From assembly GCA_016935815.1 (NCBI GenBank), contig JAFGQH010000071.1, positions 1 to 38,709 on the forward strand: a stretch of 38,709 nucleotides of DNA, given 5' to 3'. The position numbers were made by a program, and so were the translations under genes. Below, one piece after another: positions 1 through 7,033 of the stretch (positions are counted from its first letter, which is position 1; each line of letters opens with the position of its first letter). A model generated the notes under the pieces. It had not been told where the DNA came from. It made no database searches and was given only the letters and a program-made list of their open reading frames with translations. This stretch comes from Bacilli bacterium. Lineage in GTDB: Bacteria > Bacillota_I > Bacilli_A > Izemoplasmatales > Hujiaoplasmataceae.

Positions 1-37
1 ATTTGTCAATTCCCTTCTTCTGAAGGCTTTTTGTCAT
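1..37 (-). CDS. possible 5' end of a gene running off the window (greA candidate)
   Basis: An ATG at 35-37 on the minus strand opens a frame that stays open to the window edge and reads MTKSLQKKGIDK. In Bacillus the gene after udk in this cluster is greA, and the LxKxGxxK pattern loosely resembles a GreA N-terminus, but twelve residues cannot settle this. A weak AAGGG lies 12 bases upstream of the ATG. A much better Shine-Dalgarno sequence (72-77) lies too far upstream to serve this ATG, so the start is doubtful. Confidence 0.3.
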   Translation of the reverse strand, partial: MTKSLQKKGIDK

Positions 38-71
38 GGTTTACATTTTCCCTTGACTTTTGATAGTTATT

Positions 72-104
72 CTCCTTATAAAAAAACAATTTATTATATC
101 ATAT
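72..104 (-). promoter_or_regulatory. extended -10 promoter and Shine-Dalgarno downstream of udk
   Basis: On the minus strand ATATGATATAAT (93-104) is an extended -10 element, with TG one base before TATAAT and no clear -35. It is followed by AAGGAG at 72-77. It lies just after the udk stop and should start a separate transcript toward the window edge. No ATG, GTG or TTG sits at normal distance from the AAGGAG. Confidence 0.5.
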
Positions 105-105
105 G

Positions 106-729
106 TTATTTATTTAAGATAGTAATAATTTTTGCGTTGATCAGATCAACTGCGACATCATGGGAATAATCATTTGGAATGATGATATCCGCATAACGTT
201 TCGTCGGTTTGACGAAGGCATAGTGCATCGGTTTTACAGTATCGAGATACTGGTTGATGACGGAATCTATGGTCCTTCCACGTTCCAAAGTATCGCGTTT
301 CAATCTCCGAATGAAACGCAGATCTTCGTCTGCTTCGACATAGAGTTTGATGTCGGCGAGTTCTCTGATACGATCATCTTCCAATACCAAGATACCTTCG
401 ATGATGATGATTTTGGCTGGTTCGATGGTTTCGGTTTCTTTCGCTCTTGTGAGTTGGACGAAATCATAGGTCGGTTTCTCAATTGTTTTCCCTTCGATCA
501 AATCCTTGATGTGTTCATAAAACAAATCATTATCCAAAGAGAAAGGATGGTCATAGTTGACTTCTCTTCGTTCTTCCATCGTCATATCGCTTTGGTCTTT
601 GTAATAATCATCGTGTCGGATGACGACAATCTGATAATCCTTCAGATGATCTAAAATACTGTTGACAACAGTGGTTTTACCGGAGGAGGATCCTCCTGCG
701 ACTGCAATCACGACTGGTTTGTTATTCAT
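106..729 (-). CDS. udk: uridine kinase
   Basis: Uridine/cytidine kinase of the pyrimidine salvage pathway, a cytosolic enzyme phosphorylating uridine and cytidine to UMP and CMP. The 207-residue length is typical. A P-loop GGSSSGKTT lies at residues 12-20, followed by the HDDYYKD nucleoside-site segment near residue 40 and a YDHP motif near 60. The ATG overlaps the TGA of the upstream U32 gene by 4 bases (ATGA) and is preceded by AGGAGG, so the start is firm and translation is probably coupled. It is the last gene of the alaS-to-udk cluster; the same trmR-trhP1-trhP2-udk order is known from Bacillus. No hairpin terminator follows the TAA at 106-108; a new promoter begins at once. Confidence 0.95.
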   Translation of the reverse strand: MNNKPVVIAVAGGSSSGKTTVVNSILDHLKDYQIVVIRHDDYYKDQSDMTMEERREVNYDHPFSLDNDLFYEHIKDLIEGKTIEKPTYDFVQLTRAKETETIEPAKIIIIEGILVLEDDRIRELADIKLYVEADEDLRFIRRLKRDTLERGRTIDSVINQYLDTVKPMHYAFVKPTKRYADIIIPNDYSHDVAVDLINAKIITILNK

Positions 730-1910
730 CTTACCCTCCTGATCATGTCATACGGTTTTACCGGATGAGGCATATTGATATATAGTTTCTGCAATGGATG
801 TCTTGCAACATCGATCGGTTGTTTGTCTTCATCATAGAGCTCAGTAATTTTCAGATGATGGAATGTTTTGTCCGGAGAGACAACTTCGATCTCATCACCG
901 AGTGTGAAGTGGTTTCTCTGTTCGATCAAAGCCAATTGATTGGCTTCATCATAGTCTTGAACCAAGGCAATGAATTCTTGCGTTGGCTGTTCACTGCGAT
1001 AATTGTAGAGTTGTTGGTCGACACCTGGTTCGCCGCCAAGAAATCCAGTCGAGGTCAATCGGTTTTCTGCTTTTTTGATTTCCGATTGATAGAAATCAAG
1101 ATCCTTCAAATTGCCGCTTTGATAATCATCGATCAACATCCGGTAAGCAAGTACGACTGTGGCAATGTAGTGAATCGATTTCATCCGACCTTCGATTTTG
1201 AGAGAAGCCACTCCGATGTCTATCAGTTCCGGTATGAATTCGATGACTTCCAAATCTTTGGAAGACATCTGGAAATCATGTTCGTGCGACAGCAATTCAT
1301 CCCGGTCATAGAGATCGTATAGCCAGCGGCAACTATGAGCGCATCCGCCGCGATTCGCATCTCTGCCAACCATGTAATTGGACAATGTGCAACGTCCCGA
1401 ATAGGAGACGCACATACCTCCATGGATGAAAACCTCCAAATCGGCCTTTGTATGGGTTTGAATCTCCTTGATTTCTTTAATGGTACATTCCCGTCCCAAG
1501 ACAACGCGTCTGATACCCTCATCATAAAAGTAATCTGCCAACTTGGAATTTGTGACTGAGAATTGCGTCGACAGATGAATTTCCAAATTTGTCAGTTGTT
1601 TCGCACGTTCAATAATTGCGAAACTGGTACAGATGATGGCATCAACGTGAATTCGTTCGAGTTTCAAGAGATACTCGTCCAACCCAACCAAATCCTCGTC
1701 ATGGACGACGATATTGGTTGTTACATATACTTTTTTATTGCGCTGGTGAGCGAACTCCACTAGTTCCTCCAGCATCAACGTTGTGAAATTCGAGGCTCTC
1801 GCTCGCAAGGAGAAATGAAGTCCTCCCACATAAACGGCATCGGCACCATAGAGCAATGCGACCTTCGCTTTTTCCAGATTTCCGGCTGGAGCCAATAATT
1901 CAATCGACAT
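726..1910 (-). CDS. trhP2: U32-family tRNA hydroxylation protein TrhP2
   Basis: Peptidase-U32-like protein, ortholog by sequence and position of Bacillus YrrO/TrhP2, which works with TrhP1 to form 5-hydroxyuridine at wobble position 34 of tRNA. This is a tRNA modification role; protease activity is not expected. The U32 signature EVFIHGGMCVSYSGRCTLS occupies residues 159-177, and C167, C174, C190 and C194 form the four-cysteine set thought to hold a [4Fe-4S] cluster in this family. The frame is open 17 codons further upstream, but the ATG at 1908-1910 has AAGGTGA six bases before it and gives the conserved start MSIELLAPAGN, so the protein is 394 residues. It overlaps the trhP1 end by 11 bases and udk by 4, implying coupled translation. 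Confidence 0.9.
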   Translation of the reverse strand: MSIELLAPAGNLEKAKVALLYGADAVYVGGLHFSLRARASNFTTLMLEELVEFAHQRNKKVYVTTNIVVHDEDLVGLDEYLLKLERIHVDAIICTSFAIIERAKQLTNLEIHLSTQFSVTNSKLADYFYDEGIRRVVLGRECTIKEIKEIQTHTKADLEVFIHGGMCVSYSGRCTLSNYMVGRDANRGGCAHSCRWLYDLYDRDELLSHEHDFQMSSKDLEVIEFIPELIDIGVASLKIEGRMKSIHYIATVVLAYRMLIDDYQSGNLKDLDFYQSEIKKAENRLTSTGFLGGEPGVDQQLYNYRSEQPTQEFIALVQDYDEANQLALIEQRNHFTLGDEIEVVSPDKTFHHLKITELYDEDKQPIDVARHPLQKLYINMPHPVKPYDMIRRVR

Positions 1911-2781
1911 TGGAGTCACCTTTGATGAGTTCTGTCGGTAGATAATAGAATCCCGATTCATAGCCAGAGTATTTACCCAAAAATTCTTCTTCAGTAATTA
2001 CTCCTTTGTAGAGACGAATCGAATCATAGTATTCCTCATCTTCGAGGAACAATCGTTCCAAGAAGAAATCCGACAAGACCGGTTCCAAGGTTTCCAGTTC
2101 TTGGAACGTAATGAGTTTTCGCGAACGAAATACATGGGTTCCGAATTCATCCTCAATGATCGGGTAGAAATCATCTGCTCGGATTTCCTCATTGAGTCTG
2201 TAACTGTGTTTATTCGTTATTTCTCTGCCGATGATATTTTTATGTTTGAAATAATTGGTCAATAATTTTCGTTTGGAATAAAACATATCCAGATATCCGT
2301 GACCAATCAGTGAAAGTTCCAGATCATGGGCTTTACCAGCAATCTTCCGGATTTCATTCAAAGTGATTTCACGGGATAATGTGATTCCTTTGATCGGGTG
2401 GTTCTGGAAATATTCCACCGAATAGGAATCGGTGTTCATCGTCCCCGGTTGATAGATGATTTTCGATTCCAGTCCAAGTTGTTTTGCGATCACATAAACC
2501 GTCATGTCATTGATGACGATACTATCAATTCCGATTCGCTTGGCATCTTCTAATAAAACTTGAAGAGAGCCCAAATCTTCTTCATGAATCATCTTGTTGA
2601 TGTTGAGATAGACTTTCCTGCCCAAAGAGTTCGCAATCTTGGCTATGGCTTCGATATCAGAAGACTGATTCTCCATCAGCTTATGAATTGCAAGTTTTGT
2701 GTCCACACTAAAAACATCAACGCCGAGTTGATGGAGTGTTTCAATCTCACTAGCTGTTTTCAGTCTTGCGACAAATTGCAT
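1900..2781 (-). CDS. trhP1: U32-family tRNA hydroxylation protein TrhP1
   Basis: Shorter U32-family partner (293 residues), matching Bacillus YrrN/TrhP1 in size and gene position. Together with TrhP2 it is required for the hydroxylation step that produces 5-hydroxyuridine in tRNA. The sequence begins MQFVARLKTASEIETL and has the TIM-barrel-like alternation of the family, with SLIGHGYLDMFYSKRKLL near residues 160-175 where the U32 signature falls. The signature cysteines are absent here, as expected if only TrhP2 carries the cluster. The ATG is preceded by AAGGAGTAACT, inside the last codons of trmR, with 2 bases between the genes. The ending TGA lies inside trhP2. Confidence 0.88.
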   Translation of the reverse strand: MQFVARLKTASEIETLHQLGVDVFSVDTKLAIHKLMENQSSDIEAIAKIANSLGRKVYLNINKMIHEEDLGSLQVLLEDAKRIGIDSIVINDMTVYVIAKQLGLESKIIYQPGTMNTDSYSVEYFQNHPIKGITLSREITLNEIRKIAGKAHDLELSLIGHGYLDMFYSKRKLLTNYFKHKNIIGREITNKHSYRLNEEIRADDFYPIIEDEFGTHVFRSRKLITFQELETLEPVLSDFFLERLFLEDEEYYDSIRLYKGVITEEEFLGKYSGYESGFYYLPTELIKGDSNVD

Positions 2782-2783
2782 AG

Positions 2784-3407
2784 TTACTCCTTCTTGATTG
2801 AAATCGACAAACCGTCTCCGATTTCATATAGAGTTGTTTCATATCCTTCTTTACTCGTCAAAAAACGATTGAAGTTGTCAATCTTTTTGACAAGAGACTT
2901 GGTGTTTTTGGAATGTGTTTCTTCAGGGTGTTCAACCAATCCATGGAACAATAGATTGTCACAGATGATCAAACCTCCGGGTTTGACATGCGCTTCAAAA
3001 CGCTCAAAAAACCGTTCATAGTTGGCCTTCGCCGCATCGATGAAAAGCAGATCAAACATTTCCTCTTCATGTGGTGTATAAAGATTTGCGTCCATATGAA
3101 TGACGTCTATTTGGGATGTCAGATTTGCCTTGGCGATATTCTTCTTGGCAATCTTAAAACTCTCCTCATCGCGTTCGATGGTCGTTACATGACAATCCGA
3201 ATAGGTCGCCATCATGATGGCGGAATACCCGATCGCAGTACCTATCTCCAGTATTTTTTTTGTTTTTGACAATTGGATCAATTGGAGAATCAAGCGAATG
3301 GCATCCTCGCGGATGATCGGTGTATTCAGCTTCTCTGCCTGAACCAAAAGGTCCTCGATGACCGGAGTCTTCAAGGATGGGTTGATTCGGTTCAAATAGT
3401 CATTCAT
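2784..3407 (-). CDS. trmR: tRNA 5-hydroxyuridine methyltransferase TrmR
   Basis: SAM-dependent O-methyltransferase of the class I Rossmann type (COMT-like family 3). Bacillus TrmR (YrrM) methylates 5-hydroxyuridine-34 to 5-methoxyuridine in tRNA, and the two hydroxylation genes follow directly here. The SAM motif I EIGTAIGYSA lies near residue 56 and the metal/SAM motif FIDAAKANY near 125. The frame could start one codon earlier at TTG, but the ATG at 3405-3407 shares its A with the TGA of the upstream gene (TGATG) and is preferred. No good Shine-Dalgarno sequence precedes it, which suggests translational re-initiation after the DUF1292 gene. The resulting 207 residues are normal for the family. 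Confidence 0.9.
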   Translation of the reverse strand: MNDYLNRINPSLKTPVIEDLLVQAEKLNTPIIREDAIRLILQLIQLSKTKKILEIGTAIGYSAIMMATYSDCHVTTIERDEESFKIAKKNIAKANLTSQIDVIHMDANLYTPHEEEMFDLLFIDAAKANYERFFERFEAHVKPGGLIICDNLLFHGLVEHPEETHSKNTKSLVKKIDNFNRFLTSKEGYETTLYEIGDGLSISIKKE

Positions 3408-3703
3408 CAATGATCGTGATCGTGGTCGTGTTCTTCTTCGTCCTCGTCTTCTTGATCATCCAAGAAACTTTCCAATACTTCTTCCACGAAATCCCATTCT
3501 TCATCGGTTTCGATCGGATACAATTGTCCTTCATCGCCGTCTTCAGGATCAAAGCTGGCTGCGAAATATTCGCCAGAGTCATCATCCTTCATGCGATAAA
3601 CAACATATGATTTCCCAAATTCTTCAGATTCGAAGGTCATTACGATGACTGCTTCGAGTTCATTGCCCATTTCGTCTGTGACGAATAAAATTTCATCTTC
3701 CAT
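3407..3703 (-). CDS. DUF1292 family protein (YrzB-like)
   Basis: Small acidic protein (98 residues) of the DUF1292 family, whose Bacillus member YrzB sits beside ruvX (yrrK). Molecular function is unknown. The N-terminal 70 residues show the family pattern (EDEILFVTDEMGNELEAVIV, then a tyrosine-rich strand YVVYRMKDDDSGEYFAA). The tail is a strongly acidic run ending in alternating His and Asp (HDHDHDH), a possible metal-binding tail. The ATG has AGGAG nine bases upstream, inside the last codons of ruvX, and the TGA shares a base with the trmR ATG. Confidence 0.88.
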   Translation of the reverse strand: MEDEILFVTDEMGNELEAVIVMTFESEEFGKSYVVYRMKDDDSGEYFAASFDPEDGDEGQLYPIETDEEWDFVEEVLESFLDDQEDEDEEEHDHDHDH

Positions 3704-3705
3704 GT

Positions 3706-4125
3706 TTATGGTCTCCTATCTAAATAGCTTTGTAATATCAAAGTGGCTGCTAACTTATCCACTTTGGTCTTTCTTTTTTTGCGTGACAGATCCGCTTCCA
3801 GCATGATGCTCTCTGCCATCTTTGAAGTCAATCGCTCATCAATCATGACGACTTCAAGATTGAATTCAGACTCGAGCCTGGTTTTGAAATCCAAGGCTTT
3901 TCGAGCTTGGAAACCAATGCTTCCATCCATGTTCTTTGGTAATCCGAGAATGATTTTTTCCGGATTTAATTCCCCGACGACTTTTTTAAGTTCCAATATT
4001 GCCGTATCAAAGTCATCTTGTTCAAAGCGAATCGTGGAATGAACATTGGCAATCGTTTGACTCAAGTCACTGGCTGCTATCCCTAAGGTTTTGTCTCCCA
4101 GGTCCAAGCCGATGACTCGTCTCAT
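3706..4125 (-). CDS. ruvX: RuvX/YqgF-family RNase H-like nuclease
   Basis: Putative Holliday junction resolvase-like protein of the RuvX/YqgF family, also linked to 16S rRNA 5' end processing. It has an RNase H fold, and 139 residues is normal. Visible motifs are GLDLGDKTLGIAASD at residues 6-20 with the first catalytic Asp, KIILGLPKNMDGSIG near 60, VVMIDERLTS near 95 with the second acidic residue, and KVDKLAATLIL near 123 with the final Asp. The ATG overlaps the alaS stop by 4 bases (ATGA), so it depends on alaS transcription and probably translation. Confidence 0.93.
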   Translation of the reverse strand: MRRVIGLDLGDKTLGIAASDLSQTIANVHSTIRFEQDDFDTAILELKKVVGELNPEKIILGLPKNMDGSIGFQARKALDFKTRLESEFNLEVVMIDERLTSKMAESIMLEADLSRKKRKTKVDKLAATLILQSYLDRRP

Positions 4126-6758
4126 AGAATGAGTCCTTTGACGTGTTCGAGAGCTTCCTCGATTTTTGCCGGATTCTTTCCTCCGGCTTGTGCGAAGTCC
4201 GGTCTTCCACCACCGTTACCATCTGTGATCATCGCAGCTTCTTTGACGATCTTTCCGGCATGGATGGTTGGGTCGTTTGATTTAGCTACGAATACGACTT
4301 TATCTTCCAATGCACTACCAAGCAATACGAATGCGATTCCTTGGCGCCCTGCCAAATCATCAGCGAGTTGTTTTAAAGCATTTCCAACGATACCATCGAC
4401 CCTTGCGATGATTTTATCGTTGTAAGTGAATTCTGTAAAGTCACTGACAGAGTCGAGTGCCAATTCGTCTTTTGCCTTATTGAATGCTTTCTCCAAATCT
4501 TTGACTTTGGATTGTGCTTCATGTAACAAGGTACGTTTGTTTAGAACGTCTTGGTAACTGCCAAGTTTCTTGATATGTTTGTCAAACTGGAATGAGAGTT
4601 TGATATCATCTTGTTTTGCAAGTTCTAGTATCTTTCTTGCTTTTTCCAACAAATTGTCTATATCGGAATTGATTCCCTCTAAAGAATCCGACAACATAGG
4701 AACTGCTTTATTGGTTACGCCTTCGATACGGTAGATTCCGGAACCGATCGAAGAAATGGATTTGATTGCGAAGTCACCGATGTCTTTGATATCTTTGACG
4801 TGGGTCCCACCGCAGAGGTCCAGGGTAAATTTCAAATCGATCATACGAACTTTGTCTTCGTATTTTTCACCGAATTCCGCAATCGCTCCGGCTGCTTTTG
4901 CTTCATCGATCGTGACGATTTTTGTATGCGATTTATAAGTTTCTTTGATCATGCTTTTGACCATGGATTCCACTTTCAGAATCTGCTCATCACTGATTGG
5001 TTCATAATGGTTGAAGTCAAAACGCAATCCCTCGGAATTGACGAAAGATCCCTGTTGAGATACATGATCACCCAATACTTGCCGCAATGCATAGAACATC
5101 AAATGGGTTGCAGAGTGATTGTATTCTGTCAAATGACGTTTTGTCTCATCGACATGTGCCGTTACTTTTTCACCTTCGAAGTCCTCTGTGATCTCTTCTT
5201 CGATATGATGTAGAAATTGTCCGTTCGGCAATTTCTCAACATCAGTCACATGCAAGACGAAATCATCGTTGAAGATGCGTCCGGTGTCAGCGACCTGTCC
5301 TCCCGATGTTGCGTAAAAAGGAGTTTTTCGAAGAACAAGTCCGTCAGGGAACACCTTGATGATCTTCGTATTCTCCATCAAAGTCTCATATCCTACAAAT
5401 TCACTCTTTTTATCGAATGTCAGATAATCCTGGTTCTGAGCTGCCATCGATTGAATATCCCCTCTGGCTGCTCTGGCACGTTCCTTTTGTTGTTCCATCT
5501 CGGATGCAAACCCCAAGGAATCAACAGTCTTGTTGATTTCTTCGGCATATTCCATTGTTAATTCCAATGGGAATCCATAGGTATCATATAGCAAGAATGC
5601 ATCTTTACCACTGATTTGGTTACCTTGAGTATTGTTTGCGATTTCAAAGAACTTCTTCTCCCCCGCCAACAAGGTTTCCAGGAACTTGTTTTCTTCCGCG
5701 ACAATGATCTTCTTGACGATTTTTTTCTTGTCTACGACATACGGATAAAACTCTCTCATCATGTCAACGACGACATCGACAAGTTCTGCCAAGAAAGGAC
5801 GGTTGATTTTGAGTTGTTTTCCGTGCTTGACAGCGCGTCTCAATAGACGTCTCAAAACATACCCTCTGCCTTCATTGGACATCATCGCACCGTCTGCGAC
5901 TGCCATAGTAACGGTTCTTACATGGTCAGCGATGACCTTGAACTCGATTTGTCCCGAACAGGTCACTCCTGAAATCTCTTCGATTTTCTGGATGATCGGC
6001 ATGAACAAATCCGTTTCAAAATTGGTTTTCGCATTTTGCAAAACGGATGTGAACCGTTCCAAGCCGGCACCAGTATCAATATTCTTGTTTGGTAATTCAG
6101 GATAATCTTCTCGTTTCAAACCTTTGATTGCATTGTATTGGGAGAAAACGATATTCCAGATTTCAACATAACGATCGTTTTCGATGTCTTTGCGAATCGA
6201 ATCGACTCCGAAATCACCATATTCCGGTCCTCTGTCGAAGAACACTTCGGTACAAGGTCCGCAAGGTCCTTCACCGATCTCCCAGAAGTTTTGGTCGTCC
6301 GTTTTTAGAATACGTTCCTCAGGCACACCTAAACGTTGCCATTTTTGATAAGAATCCTCATCTTGTGGATAGACGGTGAAATACAGTTTATCCAAAGGAA
6401 AACCGAAGTATTTTTCACTGGTTAAAATCTCAAATGCATAATCCAAAGCTTCCTCACGGAAATAATCTCCGATCGAGAAGTTTCCAAGCATTTCAAAAAA
6501 GGTATGATGTCTTGCGGTGTGTCCAACATTCTCGATATCGTTTGTGCGGATGCATTTCTGCACATTGACGATTCTTGGATTTTTGGGAACAATGCGTCCA
6601 TCAAAATATTTTTTTAAAGCCGCAACTCCGGAATTCATCCATAACAAAGTGGGGTCATCGTTGGGAATCAATGACGCTCCCGCTTCAACCAAATGACCCT
6701 TTTCTTTGAAGAAATTCAACCATGTATTGCGAACTTCATTTCCTGTCATGTATTTCAT
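4122..6758 (-). CDS. alaS: alanyl-tRNA synthetase
   Basis: Class II aminoacyl-tRNA synthetase charging tRNA-Ala. At 878 residues it is full length: an N-terminal aminoacylation domain (start MKYMTGNEVRNTWLNFF), a central tRNA-recognition region, the editing domain with the metal-binding HSATH and CGGTH motifs, and a C-terminal DHHA1 domain ending in the glycine-rich GGGRPDFAQAGG. AGGAGG lies 5 bases before the first ATG, which is chosen over the ATG three codons later. Expression is controlled by an upstream T-box leader with a GCU (Ala) specifier. The TGA stop overlaps ruvX, making alaS the first gene of a seven-gene overlapping cluster that ends with udk. Confidence 0.98.
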   Translation of the reverse strand: MKYMTGNEVRNTWLNFFKEKGHLVEAGASLIPNDDPTLLWMNSGVAALKKYFDGRIVPKNPRIVNVQKCIRTNDIENVGHTARHHTFFEMLGNFSIGDYFREEALDYAFEILTSEKYFGFPLDKLYFTVYPQDEDSYQKWQRLGVPEERILKTDDQNFWEIGEGPCGPCTEVFFDRGPEYGDFGVDSIRKDIENDRYVEIWNIVFSQYNAIKGLKREDYPELPNKNIDTGAGLERFTSVLQNAKTNFETDLFMPIIQKIEEISGVTCSGQIEFKVIADHVRTVTMAVADGAMMSNEGRGYVLRRLLRRAVKHGKQLKINRPFLAELVDVVVDMMREFYPYVVDKKKIVKKIIVAEENKFLETLLAGEKKFFEIANNTQGNQISGKDAFLLYDTYGFPLELTMEYAEEINKTVDSLGFASEMEQQKERARAARGDIQSMAAQNQDYLTFDKKSEFVGYETLMENTKIIKVFPDGLVLRKTPFYATSGGQVADTGRIFNDDFVLHVTDVEKLPNGQFLHHIEEEITEDFEGEKVTAHVDETKRHLTEYNHSATHLMFYALRQVLGDHVSQQGSFVNSEGLRFDFNHYEPISDEQILKVESMVKSMIKETYKSHTKIVTIDEAKAAGAIAEFGEKYEDKVRMIDLKFTLDLCGGTHVKDIKDIGDFAIKSISSIGSGIYRIEGVTNKAVPMLSDSLEGINSDIDNLLEKARKILELAKQDDIKLSFQFDKHIKKLGSYQDVLNKRTLLHEAQSKVKDLEKAFNKAKDELALDSVSDFTEFTYNDKIIARVDGIVGNALKQLADDLAGRQGIAFVLLGSALEDKVVFVAKSNDPTIHAGKIVKEAAMITDGNGGGRPDFAQAGGKNPAKIEEALEHVKGLIL

Positions 6759-6775
6759 GTTTGCCTCCTAAAATA

Positions 6776-6803
6776 AGAAAAATCGCCCTAATCAAAGGAC
6801 GAA
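6776..6803 (-). terminator. T-box attenuator hairpin before alaS
   Basis: On the minus strand a 7-bp stem TCGTCCT/AGGGCGA (one G-U pair) is followed by TTTTT. It is the conditional terminator of the alaS T-box, mutually exclusive with the antiterminator formed by the T-box sequence. Confidence 0.85.
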
Positions 6804-6983
6804 TTGACCGTGGTACCACCTTATTTCTAGCATCGCTAGCACTTGATTCCCTTAACGCGGGAAACGGGTGTTTTTGACACCTCTCGGAAGTAGCTTCATG
6901 ACACTCGATTATCCGCTTTCACCATTCTCGGACTCTCTTCGAAATCATTGCATCATTACTGGTCTTCGTCTACGATTTTATAC
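6776..6983 (-). promoter_or_regulatory. T-box leader (Ala) of alaS
   Basis: tRNA-sensing T-box riboswitch. The T-box core AAGGTGGTACCACGG is at 6808-6822. Specifier context GAAGCTAC places the GCU alanine codon at 6892-6894. A terminator with stem TCGTCCT/AGGGCGA followed by a U run lies at 6776-6803. A GAGAGTCC and GGTGAAAG region upstream fits stem I. Uncharged tRNA-Ala should favour the antiterminator and switch on alaS and the downstream genes. Confidence 0.92.
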
Positions 6984-6989
6984 CTTGAC

Positions 6990-7018
6990 ATTATACAATA
7001 TTTTAAGGTTATTTGCAA
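6990..7018 (-). promoter_or_regulatory. alaS promoter
   Basis: Minus-strand TTGCAA (7013-7018), 17-base spacer, TATAAT (6990-6995). It starts 16 bases after the recD2 stop and would initiate just before the T-box leader. No terminator separates recD2 from this promoter, so read-through from pepP-recD2 is possible. Confidence 0.85.
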
Positions 7019-7033
7019 ATGAATTTGTTCATA

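Noticed and set aside
798-1322. Plus-strand open frame opposite trhP2
   Set aside because: Mirror of a conserved coding region, no ribosome binding site or promoter.
726-2781. Collagenase-like protease function for the two U32 proteins
   Set aside because: Context with trmR and the match to YrrN/YrrO point to tRNA hydroxylation; protease names are historical.
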